Shown here one piece after another: positions 39,603-48,633 of a stretch of 64,000 bases of DNA; position 1 is the first letter of the stretch, and each line of letters begins with the position of its first letter. The stretch is taken from positions 186,001 through 250,000 of the forward strand of contig NZ_SIUB01000003.1 in assembly GCF_004310425.1 (NCBI RefSeq), in the 5' to 3' direction. The position numbers and the translations under genes are program-made. The stretch is from Hansschlegelia quercus (GTDB lineage Bacteria > Pseudomonadota > Alphaproteobacteria > Rhizobiales > Methylopilaceae). Under the pieces are notes generated by a model. The model worked only from the letters and a program-made list of their open reading frames with translations. It searched no databases and had not been told where the DNA came from.

Positions 39603-40654
39603 GCGCTGAGACCATCGTGCGCGGGTTTGATCCTCTGCGGGGCTCCGGCCCTAAGCGTCCGACATCCGAACGGGCCGGATCGCCCGCGGACGTCACGATG
39701 GCCTTCGACGACAACCGGCTTGCGTCGAGCCTGTTCGGCGGACACGACCAGAATCTCGCCTTCCTAGAGCGCAGGCTAGGCGTCGAGGCGACTGTTCGGG
39801 GCAACCATCTCGCGATCCGCGGCCCGGCGGAGGCCTGCCAGCAGGCCCAAAAGGTGCTCGAAAGCCTCTACGACCGCGTCAAGCGCGGCGAGTCCGTCGC
39901 GCTCGGCGACGTCGACGGCGCGATCCGCATGACGCTGTCGCAGGGCCAGCTCTTCCCGGCCGGAAGCGAGGCGCCGCGGCCGGGCTTCTCGCAGGTCTCG
40001 ACCCGCAAGAAGACGATCGTCGCGCGCACAGCGGCCCAAGACGCTTACATCCGCGCGCTCGGCAAGCACGAGCTGGTGTTCGCGACCGGCCCCGCCGGCA
40101 CGGGCAAGACCTACATCGCGGTTGCCTGGGCCGCGGCCCTGATCGAGCGTGGCGAGGCCGACCGGATCATCCTGTCCCGCCCGGCGGTCGAGGCTGGTGA
40201 GCGGCTGGGCTTTCTGCCCGGCGACATGAAGGAGAAGGTCGATCCCTATCTCCGCCCGCTCTACGACGCGCTCTACGACGTGATGCCTCCGGAAAAGGTC
40301 GAGCGCGGCATGACCTCCGGCATGATCGAGATCGCCCCGCTCGCTTTTATGCGTGGGCGCACCCTGGCCAATGCTGTCGTGCTGCTCGACGAGGCGCAGA
40401 ACACCTCGTCCATGCAGATGAAGATGTTCCTCACCCGCCTCGGCGAGAACAGCCGGATGATCATCACCGGCGACCCGACTCAGATCGATCTGCCGCCCGG
40501 CCAGACGTCGGGGCTTGCGGAAGCCGTCGCTCTGCTTGAAAACGTGGAGGGGATCGGCGTCACGCGGTTTACGGCCGCCGACGTCGTCCGTCACGAACTC
40601 GTCGCAAGAATCGTGCGGGCTTACGAAGGCTCGCATGAGAGTCCGGCGGTATGA
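39599..40654 (+). CDS. phoH: PhoH-like ATPase
   Basis: A 351-residue P-loop protein. Walker A (GPAGTGKT) is at 164-171, a [17 protein letters not shown] segment follows, and Walker B is VVLLDEAQN. PhoH/YbeZ partners YbeY in rRNA and ribosome quality control. I choose the TTG at 39599 because GGAGG at 39587-39591 is 7 nt upstream and the start overlaps the miaB stop (TTGA); the ATG at 39698 has no comparable site. Confidence 0.93.
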   Translation: MSAETIVRGFDPLRGSGPKRPTSERAGSPADVTMAFDDNRLASSLFGGHDQNLAFLERRLGVEATVRGNHLAIRGPAEACQQAQKVLESLYDRVKRGESVALGDVDGAIRMTLSQGQLFPAGSEAPRPGFSQVSTRKKTIVARTAAQDAYIRALGKHELVFATGPAGTGKTYIAVAWAAALIERGEADRIILSRPAVEAGERLGFLPGDMKEKVDPYLRPLYDALYDVMPPEKVERGMTSGMIEIAPLAFMRGRTLANAVVLLDEAQNTSSMQMKMFLTRLGENSRMIITGDPTQIDLPPGQTSGLAEAVALLENVEGIGVTRFTAADVVRHELVARIVRAYEGSHESPAV

Positions 40655-40664
40655 ACTCGAGCCG

Positions 40665-41177
40665 ATGAGCCCCGATCGATCTCCCCCCGTCGCGCTCGAA
40701 ACCGTGCGCGACAGCAAACTCTGGGACGCCCTTCCGGACGCCGAAGCGCTGGTTGAAGCGGCCGTCGGCGCGGTCTTTGCGGAGGCCGGCCTCGTCTGCC
40801 TCCCCGATGCGGAGCTCAGCGTCACGCTCGCCGACGACATCAGGGTGCGCTCGCTGAACAGCGAGTGGCGCGCCAAGGACAAGCCGACGAACGTGCTGAC
40901 CTTCCCCGCCGTCGAGCCCGACGAGACGGCGGAAGCGCGGATGCTCGGCGACGTCATCATCGCCTTCGAGACCGTCGATCGCGAGGCGCGGCAGGAGGGC
41001 AAGGCCCTTCCCGACCACGTTTCGCATCTCGTCGTACACGGCGTGCTGCACCTGTTCGGCTACGACCATCTCGATGACGAAGAGGCGGAAGAGATGGAGG
41101 CGATCGAGACTCGCGCGCTGGCGCGACTCGGAATCGCCGACCCATATGCCGAACTCGCATCGCCTTCAGCCGCCTAA
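40665..41177 (+). CDS. ybeY: rRNA maturation endoribonuclease YbeY
   Basis: A 170-residue zinc enzyme for 16S rRNA 3'-end processing and ribosome quality control. The metal site HxxxHxxxxxH is H125, H129 and H135 (HGVLHLFGYDH), and LNSEWRAKDKPTNVLTFP is the other diagnostic segment. The start is ambiguous: ATG 40665 gives a family-like N-terminus; ATG 40635 has GAAGG 5 nt upstream and overlaps phoH by 20 nt. It stands next to its partner phoH. Confidence 0.93.
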   Translation: MSPDRSPPVALETVRDSKLWDALPDAEALVEAAVGAVFAEAGLVCLPDAELSVTLADDIRVRSLNSEWRAKDKPTNVLTFPAVEPDETAEARMLGDVIIAFETVDREARQEGKALPDHVSHLVVHGVLHLFGYDHLDDEEAEEMEAIETRALARLGIADPYAELASPSAA

Positions 41178-41204
41178 ATCCCGCAACCGTTCAAGCCCGA
41201 GACG

Positions 41205-42197
41205 ATGCCGACCCCTCCTCGCAATCCCCGCCCTGGCGCAGCCTTCCTCGCGGAGGCCCAAGCGCGCGACAATTGGGTGGAGCGCCTGCGCGCCTTCGTA
41301 GGCTTCGGCGCGCACCCGACGGTGCGCGAGGATATCGCCGAGGCGCTTTCCGAGGACGGCGAGGACGACCTCTCGGTCACGGCCCAGGAGCGCACACTGC
41401 TCCGCAATGTGCTGGCGCTCAGGGGAACACGGGTCGATGACGTGATGGTCCACCGCGCCGACATCGTCGCGGTGTCGGAGGACATGACCTTCGGCCAATT
41501 GCTCTTCACCTTCGCGGATGGCGGCCATTCCAGGCTTCCCGTGCACCAGGGCTCGCTCGACGAGCCGAAGGGCATGATCCACGTGAAGGACGCGCTGGCG
41601 AAGTTCGCGCAAGGCGCGCAAGGCGAAGGCGGACAGACGTTCGACCCGTCGGGCGCGGATCTGACGGCCCGCGTCGGCGACCTCGATCTGGTGCGCCCGG
41701 TGATCTACGCGCCGCCGTCGATGCCCGCCACCGACCTGCTCTCCCGCATGCAGTCGCTGCACATCCATCTTGCGCTGGTCGTCGATGAGTATGGCGGGGT
41801 CGACGGCCTCGTCACGATCGAGGATCTCGTCGAGACCATTGTCGGCGACATCGAGGACGAGCATGACGCGGAAGCCGTCGCCTCGATCCGCTCGGACGGC
41901 GACGGCGGCTTCATCGCCGACGCGCGCGCGCCGCTCGATGAGGTCGCCGAGGCTGTAGGCCCGACCTTCGACGTCAGCCCATTCCGCGACGAGGTGGATA
42001 CGATCGGCGGCTTGATCGTGACGCTGGCTGGCCGCGTTCCGGCGCAGGGCGACATCGTGGAGGGACCCGGCGGCCACCGCATCGAGGTTCGCGAAGCCGA
42101 CCCTCGTCGCGTCATCGAAGTCCGCATCGGCGGCGGGCGTCCTGAGCGCGGAACCGGCGAATCGGATAGGTCCCAAGAGGCAGCGGACGCCGCTTGA
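41205..42197 (+). CDS. corC: CorC/HlyC-type CBS-domain protein
   Basis: A 330-residue soluble protein with two CBS motifs (about 75-230: VDDVMVHRADIVAV...GHSRLPVH and LSRMQ...HLALVVDEYGGVDGLVTIEDL) and a C-terminal CorC_HlyC domain (about 245-320). There is no DUF21 membrane part, so it resembles E. coli CorC/YbeX. Suggested roles are magnesium efflux or ribosome-linked functions; the ybeZ-ybeY-ybeX-lnt order matches E. coli. Confidence 0.92.
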   Translation: MPTPPRNPRPGAAFLAEAQARDNWVERLRAFVGFGAHPTVREDIAEALSEDGEDDLSVTAQERTLLRNVLALRGTRVDDVMVHRADIVAVSEDMTFGQLLFTFADGGHSRLPVHQGSLDEPKGMIHVKDALAKFAQGAQGEGGQTFDPSGADLTARVGDLDLVRPVIYAPPSMPATDLLSRMQSLHIHLALVVDEYGGVDGLVTIEDLVETIVGDIEDEHDAEAVASIRSDGDGGFIADARAPLDEVAEAVGPTFDVSPFRDEVDTIGGLIVTLAGRVPAQGDIVEGPGGHRIEVREADPRRVIEVRIGGGRPERGTGESDRSQEAADAA

Positions 42198-42229
42198 ACC
42201 CGTCATCGTCCGCGACGAGCGCGCGAACC

Positions 42230-43831
42230 ATGACGATACGTTCCGACAGACTGGCCGCCCTCGCAGGCCGCGTGACGCTCTCGTCGGGATGGCGGCGCGC
42301 GCTGATCGCCTTCGCCGCCGGCGCGGCTTCGGCGCTTGCTATGCCGCCCTTCGGAATATGGCCGGTGCTGGCGCTCACCTTCCCGGTCGCGGTCTGGCTG
42401 ATCGACGGCGCGCACGGCCGCAGCCGCGCGCGGGGCGCGCTCGCGGCGGCCGGGACCGGCTTCCTCTTTGGTTTCGGCTATTTTCTTGCCGGCCTCTGGT
42501 GGATCGGCTCCGCCTTTCTGGTCGACCCCGACGTCTTCGGTTGGCTCCTCCCGGTGGCGGTCGCCGGGCTACCGGCGCTTCTCGCGATCATGACGGCTCT
42601 GGGTTTCGCCCTCGCGCGGCTTTTCTGGTCGGCGGGTTCCGCGCGCATCTTCGCTTTCGCCGCAGCGCTTGGGCTTGCCGAGACCATGCGCGGCCACGTG
42701 CTCTCCGGCTTTCCCTGGAACTCGTTCGGTTACGCGCTCGCCGACCAGCTCTGGGCTGGACAGTTCGCTTCGGTGATCGGAGTCGAAGGCCTGACCTTCC
42801 TCGCGCTTGCGATCTTCGCCGCCCCGGCGACGCTGGCCGACGCCAGACCGTCCCGCGTGGCGTTGGGGGTAGCGGTCACGACGCTCGCCGGCCTCGTCGC
42901 GTTCGGCGCCGTCCGCCTGACCTACTTCGCCGACGACGGCATCGACGCGCGCGTCCGCGTCCGGGCGGTGCAGCCCGAGATTCCGCAGGACATGAAGTCC
43001 CAGGAGGCGGCGGGCGCCACGATCATGGACGCCTATATCGCGCTGTCCGACGAGGCGCGGGGACCCGGCCATCGCGGCTTCCCCGACGCAGAACTCGTCG
43101 TGTGGCCCGAATCCGCCTTTCCTTTCCTTCTTGCGCTACGGCCGGACGCGCTTTCGCGCATCGGCTCGAGCCTCGCTCCCGGGGCGACGCTGGCCACTGG
43201 CTCGGTGCGCGGCGAGCGCAGGGCGGACGGATCCGGAGCGGACTTTTGGAATTCACTGCACCTGATCGGGGATGACGGGACGATCCTGTCGACCTACGAC
43301 AAAATCCATCTGGTGCCGTTCGGCGAGTACCTGCCGCTCCAGAACGTACTGGAGTCTCTGGGGTTGGAGTCGCTGACGCGCCAGCGCGGCGGGTTCGCGG
43401 TCGGCTCGCGGCGATCGTTGGTCACGCTGCCCCAGGGTCCGCGCTTCCGGCCGCTGATCTGCTACGAGGCGATCTTCCCCGAAGAGGTCATGGCCGATGG
43501 GGGCGAGCGTCCCGACTTCCTGCTGAACATCACGAATGACGCCTGGTTCGGCCGTACGCCTGGACCTTATCAGCACGCGGCGCAGGCGCGGGTGCGCGCC
43601 GTGGAGCAGGGACTGCCCATGGTGCGAGCGGCGAATGGCGGCATTTCCTCAATCGTGGACGCCTACGGTCGCGTCATCGCCACAATTCCCCTTGGAATTC
43701 GAGGCGTTGTCGACGGATTTCTACCTGCGGCGGCGCCAGCGACAGTCTTCGCGTCCACGGATGGTAAACTTTATCTTCTGTTACCGATCGTCTTTGTGGC
43801 GCTCGCTTTCGCCGCAGGCAGATTTGTTTGA
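42230..43831 (+). CDS. lnt: Apolipoprotein N-acyltransferase
   Basis: A 533-residue inner-membrane enzyme that adds the third acyl chain to lipoproteins. About six membrane helices occupy residues 1-235, followed by a periplasmic nitrilase-like domain with the triad Glu294 (VVWPESAFPF), Lys358 (YDKIHLVPFGEYLP) and Cys411 (LICYEAIFPE). ATG 42230 is used; an in-frame TTG at 42194 overlapping corC would add 12 residues and cannot be excluded. A probable terminator follows. Confidence 0.95.
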   Translation: MTIRSDRLAALAGRVTLSSGWRRALIAFAAGAASALAMPPFGIWPVLALTFPVAVWLIDGAHGRSRARGALAAAGTGFLFGFGYFLAGLWWIGSAFLVDPDVFGWLLPVAVAGLPALLAIMTALGFALARLFWSAGSARIFAFAAALGLAETMRGHVLSGFPWNSFGYALADQLWAGQFASVIGVEGLTFLALAIFAAPATLADARPSRVALGVAVTTLAGLVAFGAVRLTYFADDGIDARVRVRAVQPEIPQDMKSQEAAGATIMDAYIALSDEARGPGHRGFPDAELVVWPESAFPFLLALRPDALSRIGSSLAPGATLATGSVRGERRADGSGADFWNSLHLIGDDGTILSTYDKIHLVPFGEYLPLQNVLESLGLESLTRQRGGFAVGSRRSLVTLPQGPRFRPLICYEAIFPEEVMADGGERPDFLLNITNDAWFGRTPGPYQHAAQARVRAVEQGLPMVRAANGGISSIVDAYGRVIATIPLGIRGVVDGFLPAAAPATVFASTDGKLYLLLPIVFVALAFAAGRFV

Positions 43832-43845
43832 CAAATAGAGTTCGA

Positions 43846-43874
43846 GGCGGCCATCTACAGCCGCCGAGTCTTTT
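43846..43874 (+). terminator. Intrinsic terminator after lnt
   Basis: GGCGGC (43846-43851) and GCCGCC (43860-43865) enclose an 8-nt loop, and GAGTCTTTT follows. It starts 15 nt after the lnt stop and would separate the miaB-lnt unit from the HTH gene. Confidence 0.55.
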
Positions 43875-43977
43875 GATGTCTGCCGTTCGGAAGATCGAGG
43901 CGCGTAAGAGGATTAACGGGGGCTGTACGGCGATCGCGGCGGTTACGTCGCAAGATCTGTACTGAGGAGACGGCGCG

Positions 43978-44400
43978 ATGCTGAAGAAGATCCCGAACCC
44001 GGTCGACAAGCACGTCGGCAGCCGGGTCCGGATGCGGCGTGTCCTGATTGGAATGAGCCAGGAAAAGCTTGGTGAAGCTCTCGGAATAACGTTCCAGCAG
44101 ATCCAGAAGTACGAAAAGGGCACCAATCGCATCGGCGCGAGCCGCATGCAGCAGATCGCAACTGTCATGGGTGTGCCGGTCTCGTACTTCTTTGACGACG
44201 CCCCGGGCTCGGAGAAGGATGGGGCGGGGGGCTTCAGCGAGGCCAGGGGGTCGGACTACGTGGTCGACTTCCTGACGACCACTGAAGGACTTCAGCTCAA
44301 CAAGAGCTTTGTGCGGATCACGGATCCGAAGGTCCGGCGCAAGATCGTCGACCTCGTCTCAGCGCTCGCGGACGCGGCTCCCTCGGCCCAAACGGACTGA
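43978..44400 (+). CDS. XRE-type helix-turn-helix regulator, PraR-like
   Basis: A 140-residue cytosolic protein with an N-terminal HTH (about 15-70: VGSRVRMRRVLIGMSQEKLGEALGITFQQIQKYEKG.NRIGASRM), exact in its Cro/CI pattern, and a C-terminal tail ending with a DPKVRRKIVDLV helix. This XRE subfamily is conserved in Hyphomicrobiales immediately upstream of metK; in Rhizobium leguminosarum the relative PraR represses quorum-sensing and attachment genes. GAGGAG at 43964-43969 supports the start. A strong inverted repeat lies between this gene and metK. Confidence 0.88.
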   Translation: MLKKIPNPVDKHVGSRVRMRRVLIGMSQEKLGEALGITFQQIQKYEKGTNRIGASRMQQIATVMGVPVSYFFDDAPGSEKDGAGGFSEARGSDYVVDFLTTTEGLQLNKSFVRITDPKVRRKIVDLVSALADAAPSAQTD

Positions 44401-44472
44401 TACGTCGGCAGCGGGCTCGGTTATTCGAATGGGCCTGCCGCGCGCGCTTGACCCTCGCGGACATGATTGTAA

Positions 44473-44510
44473 AAGAACGATCTGTTCGGTTTGACGAACG
44501 GATCGTTCTT
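44473..44510 (+). promoter_or_regulatory. Long hairpin in the metK leader
   Basis: AAGAACGATC (44473-44482), T, GTTCG (44484-44488), loop GTTTGA, then CGAAC (44495-44499), G, GATCGTTCTT (44501-44510). As RNA it is a continuous 16-bp stem with one U-G pair and a hexaloop. It ends 19 nt before the metK ATG and 5 nt before the GGGAG ribosome-binding site (44516-44520). It could be an RNA control element or a double-stranded operator; the sequence alone does not decide. It does not look like a SAM-II, SAM-IV or SAM/SAH riboswitch. Confidence 0.6.
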
Positions 44511-44529
44511 GACTCGGGAGACTGCTCGC

Positions 44530-45699
44530 ATGGCCCGCGCCGACTACCTGTTCACCAGCGAATCCGTCTCCGAAGGTCATCCGGACAAGGTGAGCGACCG
44601 CATCTCCGACGAGGTGGTCGACATCTATCTGGCCGCCGATCCGGAAGCGCGCGTTGGCTGCGAGACCCTCTGCACGACCAATCGCGTCGTGATCGCCGGC
44701 GAGGTTCGGGGCCCCGACAGCGTCAAGCCCGAGCAATTGATCGAAGCCGCACGCGCCGCGATCAAGGACATCGGCTACGAGCAGGACGGCTTCCACTGGA
44801 AGAACGCCGACATCGCCTGTTACCTGCACGCCCAGTCCGCGCATATCGCGCAGGGCGTCGACGCGTCCGGCAACAAGGACGAGGGCGCAGGCGACCAGGG
44901 CATCATGTTCGGCTACGCGGTGCGTGAGACGCCGAGCCTGATGCCGGCGCCGCTGCACTACTCCCACCAGATCCTGAAGCGACTGTCCGAGGTCCGGCAT
45001 TCCGGCGAGCAGTCGACGCTCGGACCGGACGCCAAGAGCCAGGTCACCGTGCGCTACGCCAACGGCAAGCCCGTCGGGGTGACCTCGATCGTGCTGTCGA
45101 CGCAGCACACCGACGAGAACCAGTCGTCCAAGGACATCCGTGACATCGTCGAGCCCTATATCCGGCAGACGCTGCCCGAGGGCTGGATCTCCGAGGACAC
45201 CGCCTGGCACGTGAACCCGACAGGCGCCTTCGTCATCGGCGGCCCGGACGGAGACGCCGGCCTCACCGGCCGCAAGATCATCGTCGACACCTATGGCGGG
45301 GCTGCTCCGCATGGCGGCGGAGCGTTTTCCGGCAAGGATCCCACCAAGGTCGACCGTTCCGCGGCCTATGCGGCGCGCTACCTCGCCAAGAACGTGGTCG
45401 CCGCCGGCCTCGCCGACCGCGCCACCATCCAGCTTTCCTACGCGATTGGCGTCTCCGAGCCGCTGTCGATCTACGTCGACCTGCACGAGACGGGACAGGT
45501 CGATGAGGCCAAGCTCGAGAAGGTGTTGGGCGAGGTTCTGAGCCTCAGCCCGCGCGGCATCCGCACGCATCTCAAGCTGAACCGACCGATCTATGCGCGC
45601 ACCTCGGCTTACGGCCACTTCGGCCGCGAGCCCGACACCGACGGCGGCTTCTCCTGGGAGAAGATCGACCTCGTCGACGCGCTGAAGTCGGCGTTCTGA
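44530..45699 (+). CDS. metK: S-adenosylmethionine synthetase
   Basis: A 389-residue enzyme making SAM from methionine and ATP. The start [20 protein letters not shown], the [12 protein letters not shown] motif near 118-129 and [19 protein letters not shown] near 261-279 are the standard MetK signatures. ATG 44530 has GGGAG nine nt upstream; the in-frame ATG-like start at 44491 falls inside the hairpin and is rejected. trmB follows after 22 nt. Confidence 0.98.
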   Translation: MARADYLFTSESVSEGHPDKVSDRISDEVVDIYLAADPEARVGCETLCTTNRVVIAGEVRGPDSVKPEQLIEAARAAIKDIGYEQDGFHWKNADIACYLHAQSAHIAQGVDASGNKDEGAGDQGIMFGYAVRETPSLMPAPLHYSHQILKRLSEVRHSGEQSTLGPDAKSQVTVRYANGKPVGVTSIVLSTQHTDENQSSKDIRDIVEPYIRQTLPEGWISEDTAWHVNPTGAFVIGGPDGDAGLTGRKIIVDTYGGAAPHGGGAFSGKDPTKVDRSAAYAARYLAKNVVAAGLADRATIQLSYAIGVSEPLSIYVDLHETGQVDEAKLEKVLGEVLSLSPRGIRTHLKLNRPIYARTSAYGHFGREPDTDGGFSWEKIDLVDALKSAF

Positions 45700-45721
45700 G
45701 CCCGACGCGCGTTCGTATCCA

Positions 45722-46411
45722 GTGGAAGACGACGCGCGTCACACGGGCTCGTTCTTCGGCCGGCGAAAGGGCAAGGCTCTTCGCGCCGGCCGCGCGGCGA
45801 CAGTCGCGGAGACGCTGCCGCGGCTGAAGGTCGACCCTGAGGCCTTGCCCGCCGACTTGCACGCGCTGTTCGATCGCCCGGTCCGCGAAGTCCGGCTGGA
45901 GATCGGCTTCGGCGGCGCTGAGCACCTGCTGCACCGGGCGCAGGAAAACCCCGACATCGGCTATATCGGCGTCGAGCCGTTCATCGACGGCATGGCCAAA
46001 GGCGTCGCCGGCGTCGACCGCCTCGGCCTTGCGAACATCCGGCTCTACGACGACGACGCCATGAAGCTGCTCGACCGGCTGCCAGACGCGTCGATGGCTG
46101 GGATCGACCTGCTCTATCCCGATCCCTGGCCGAAGACGCGCCACTGGAAGCGTCGCTTCGTCTCCGACGAGAACCTCGGCCGTTTCGCTTGCGTCATGAA
46201 ACACGGTGCGCTGTTCCGCTTCGCCTCCGACATCGACACCTACGTCTCCTGGACGCTGGCGCATGTCCGGCGTTCGGCGGACTTCGAATGGACGGCCGAG
46301 CGGCCGCGCGATTGGAAGGAGCCGTTTCCTGGCTGGCCGGGCACGCGCTACGAGGCGAAGGCGACTCGCGAAGGGCGGCGCGGGACCTATCTGACCTTCA
46401 GGCGGCGCTGA
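45722..46411 (+). CDS. trmB: tRNA (guanine-N7-)-methyltransferase
   Basis: A 229-residue SAM-dependent enzyme methylating G46 of tRNA. The SAM motif [10 protein letters not shown] is at 60-69, GVEPF follows, and the catalytic [18 protein letters not shown] segment is complete, with the C-terminal T.YE.KA...G motif. GTG 45722 gives the usual N-terminus ([11 protein letters not shown]); no clear ribosome-binding site, so coupling to metK 22 nt upstream is possible. A SAM synthase followed by a SAM user is a conserved pair in alphaproteobacteria. Confidence 0.95.
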   Translation: MEDDARHTGSFFGRRKGKALRAGRAATVAETLPRLKVDPEALPADLHALFDRPVREVRLEIGFGGAEHLLHRAQENPDIGYIGVEPFIDGMAKGVAGVDRLGLANIRLYDDDAMKLLDRLPDASMAGIDLLYPDPWPKTRHWKRRFVSDENLGRFACVMKHGALFRFASDIDTYVSWTLAHVRRSADFEWTAERPRDWKEPFPGWPGTRYEAKATREGRRGTYLTFRRR

Positions 46412-46433
46412 CGGTACGCGAGCCGGTCCGCAG

Positions 46434-47630
46434 TTAGATGAGCGCGCGCCGCGCGCGTCGGGTCGCGATAAAGATGATCAGTGTCGAGACCCCGAAGAAG
46501 CACACCGCAATTGGCAGCGGCAGCGGGCTGCCAAACGACAGCGTGCTTCCGAGCGCGACGCCAATGATCGCGGCGAAGGTCATCTGCGAGAAGCCGACCA
46601 ATGAGGAGGCGGCGCCCGCCCGCTCCGGGAAGGGCTGCAGCGCACAGGCCATCGCCTGGGGCATGACGAGACCGACGCCGAAGAGATAGACCATCATCGG
46701 CGTGACGATGGAGGCTGGCGTCCTCGGTCCGAAAAGCACCATCGCCAGCATCATCACGCCGCCGATCGCGACCGCAGCGGCGCCCACCCCGATCGCGCCG
46801 TCGAGGCCCCGCGCGCGCACCAGCGGCCCAGCCGACAGCGTGCCGCCGACATAGCCGATCACCCCGATCGCAAACGCCGCGCCATAGGCAATCTCCGACA
46901 GGCCGTAGAGCGTCTGTAGGATGAAGGACGAGGTCGAGATGTAGGCGAACAGCCCTGCAAAGGCGATCGTCGTCAGGCCGAGATAGGCGAGGAAGCCCTT
47001 GTGCCGGAGCAGCGCGCCATAGCTCGCCAGCACCGACCGCACGCTGATCGAGCTCGCGCGCACCCGGATCGTCTCGGGCAGACCGACCGCCACGATAAGC
47101 GTCTCGCCCGCCAGCAGGAAAGTCAGCAGCACGAAGGTCGCGCGCCAGCTGAAGGCGTTTTCCAGAACGCCGCCGATCAGCGGCGCGATCGCGGGAATGA
47201 GGCCGAGGATCGTCGCCATGCGGGCGAGCTCGCGCGCGGCGCGTGCGCCGGAATAGAGGTCGCGCACGATCGAGCGCGCGAGCACCACGGGCCCGGCGCC
47301 GCCGAGCGCCTGCAGGAAGCGGGCGACGATCAGCGTCTCGATCGTCGGCGCGAGCGCGCACAGCGCCGAGCCGAAGGTGAACAGGCACAGGCTCCCGATC
47401 AGAACCGGCTTTCGGCCTCGCGCGTCCGACAGCGGGCCGTAGATGATCTGCCCGGCCGCGAAGCCGACCAGGAACGCCGACAGCGTCAGTTGTCCTGCGG
47501 CCGGCTTCGCTCCGAGCGCGCGCGTCAGATGGGGCAGCGACGGCAGGTACATGTCGATCGCCAGCGGACCGACGGCCGTCAGCAAGGCCAGGACGGCGGT
47601 CAGAGCAAGCGTGTCGGAACGCAGACGCAT
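46434..47630 (-). CDS. Bcr/CflA family multidrug efflux MFS transporter
   Basis: A 398-residue 12-helix exporter. The first loop LPHLTRALGAKPA..QLTLSAFLVGFA.GQ..YGPLSDA.GRKPVL and helix 4-5 ARSIVRDLYSG match the Bcr/CflA (DHA1) group, whose members export bicyclomycin, chloramphenicol or sulfonamides. Specificity is not predictable. It lies convergent with trmB and next to a tRNA; its promoter must be in the short stretch near the tRNA-Thr gene. Confidence 0.9.
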   Translation of the reverse strand: MRLRSDTLALTAVLALLTAVGPLAIDMYLPSLPHLTRALGAKPAAGQLTLSAFLVGFAAGQIIYGPLSDARGRKPVLIGSLCLFTFGSALCALAPTIETLIVARFLQALGGAGPVVLARSIVRDLYSGARAARELARMATILGLIPAIAPLIGGVLENAFSWRATFVLLTFLLAGETLIVAVGLPETIRVRASSISVRSVLASYGALLRHKGFLAYLGLTTIAFAGLFAYISTSSFILQTLYGLSEIAYGAAFAIGVIGYVGGTLSAGPLVRARGLDGAIGVGAAAVAIGGVMMLAMVLFGPRTPASIVTPMMVYLFGVGLVMPQAMACALQPFPERAGAASSLVGFSQMTFAAIIGVALGSTLSFGSPLPLPIAVCFFGVSTLIIFIATRRARRALI

Positions 47631-47703
47631 GGAGCCCCGGATCGGATCTAGCCACGACGGTGGTGGGCGGGGCGTTAGATGGCGCAGGCGGCGCCGATCG
47701 GAA

Positions 47704-47778
<75 letters not shown>

Positions 47779-47933
47779 GCCGGGGCTTTTCGTCCGGCCG
47801 CGAAGCAGGAGCCGGAAAGCGCGCGGAAACTGCCACAAGGGTCCTTGAGGCGCAAGCGCGAAGGGCTAGGCGCGCACAGGCTGGCGCCCGAGCTTCAAAC
47901 AGTATGCGCTCGCGGCCGGATTGCGGAGGAGAT

Positions 47934-47961
47934 TTGCCAAAGAAGCGGCCGTGTGTACTAT
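47934..47961 (+). promoter_or_regulatory. Promoter of the tetR-RND operon
   Basis: TTGCCA (47934-47939) and TACTAT (47956-47961) are separated by 16 nt. The -10 abuts the palindromic operator, and transcription would begin about 30 nt before the tetR ATG. Confidence 0.5.
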
Positions 47962-47977
47962 GCGAACGAACGTTCGC
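47962..47977. promoter_or_regulatory. TetR-type operator palindrome
   Basis: GCGAACG (47962-47968), two-base spacer AA, CGTTCGC (47971-47977): a perfect 7-bp inverted repeat directly downstream of the -10 box. Its size and position fit autorepression by the TetR protein encoded 24 nt further on. Confidence 0.65.
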
Positions 47978-48000
47978 TCTCGTGCTATGGCTCTCACTCG

Positions 48001-48633
48001 ATGAATGACCTTTCCCCCGTCAGGGATCCGCGGCTCGCCCGGCAGGAGGATCAGCGCAAGCGCATTCTGGACGCGGCGATCGTCTGCTTCGCGCGCGGCG
48101 GGTTCCACGCGACGGGCATGCAGGCGGTGTGCGCCGAAGCCGGCATGAGCCCGGGCGCGCTCTATCGCTACTTCCCGTCAAAGGACGCGATCATCGAGGC
48201 TATCGTCGAGCGTGACCGCGCCGTAATCCCAGGACAGCTGCAGCCCCTGCTGGAAGCCGATGACGTCGTCGAGGCTCTGATCGCCGCCGCCCACGCCTTT
48301 ATGACCGGCGCCCTGCAGCCGGATAGCCTGCCGCTCTTTCCGGAGCTTTATGCGGAGGCGGTGCGCAATCCCGCGGTAAGAGCCATCTCGAACCGCTGCG
48401 AGGATGAGGTGCGTGACATTCTCGTGCGGGTGATCGAGCGCGGCGTGACGCTCGGTCAGATCGACCGAAGCCTCAATGCCCTTGAGGCCGTGCGCTTCCT
48501 GATGGCGATGACGGACGGCGTGCTTATGAGGCTCCTGTTGGAGCCTGGAGCCGAGCTCGTAGGGTTGATGCCGATGTTCGAGCGCGCGATGCGGGCTTTC
48601 CTCGCGCCGAAGCCTGCGGGAGTCGCAGCATGA
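48001..48633 (+). CDS. TetR-family transcriptional repressor of the RND operon
   Basis: A 210-residue regulator. The HTH (about 20-65) reads ILDAAIVCFARGGFHATGMQAVCAEAGMSPGALYRYFPSKDAII, a textbook TetR motif; residues 70-205 form the helical ligand and dimer domain. No strong ribosome-binding site precedes ATG 48001. The gene overlaps the MFP gene by 4 nt (ATGA), so repressor and pump are one operon and probably self-regulated through the palindrome at 47962-47977. Likely inducers are pump substrates. Confidence 0.92.
   Translation: MNDLSPVRDPRLARQEDQRKRILDAAIVCFARGGFHATGMQAVCAEAGMSPGALYRYFPSKDAIIEAIVERDRAVIPGQLQPLLEADDVVEALIAAAHAFMTGALQPDSLPLFPELYAEAVRNPAVRAISNRCEDEVRDILVRVIERGVTLGQIDRSLNALEAVRFLMAMTDGVLMRLLLEPGAELVGLMPMFERAMRAFLAPKPAGVAA

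Noticed and set aside
44401-44529. Known SAM riboswitch before metK
   Set aside because: The region folds as a simple long hairpin; I see no pseudoknot or conserved core of SAM-I, SAM-II, SAM-IV or SAM/SAH types.
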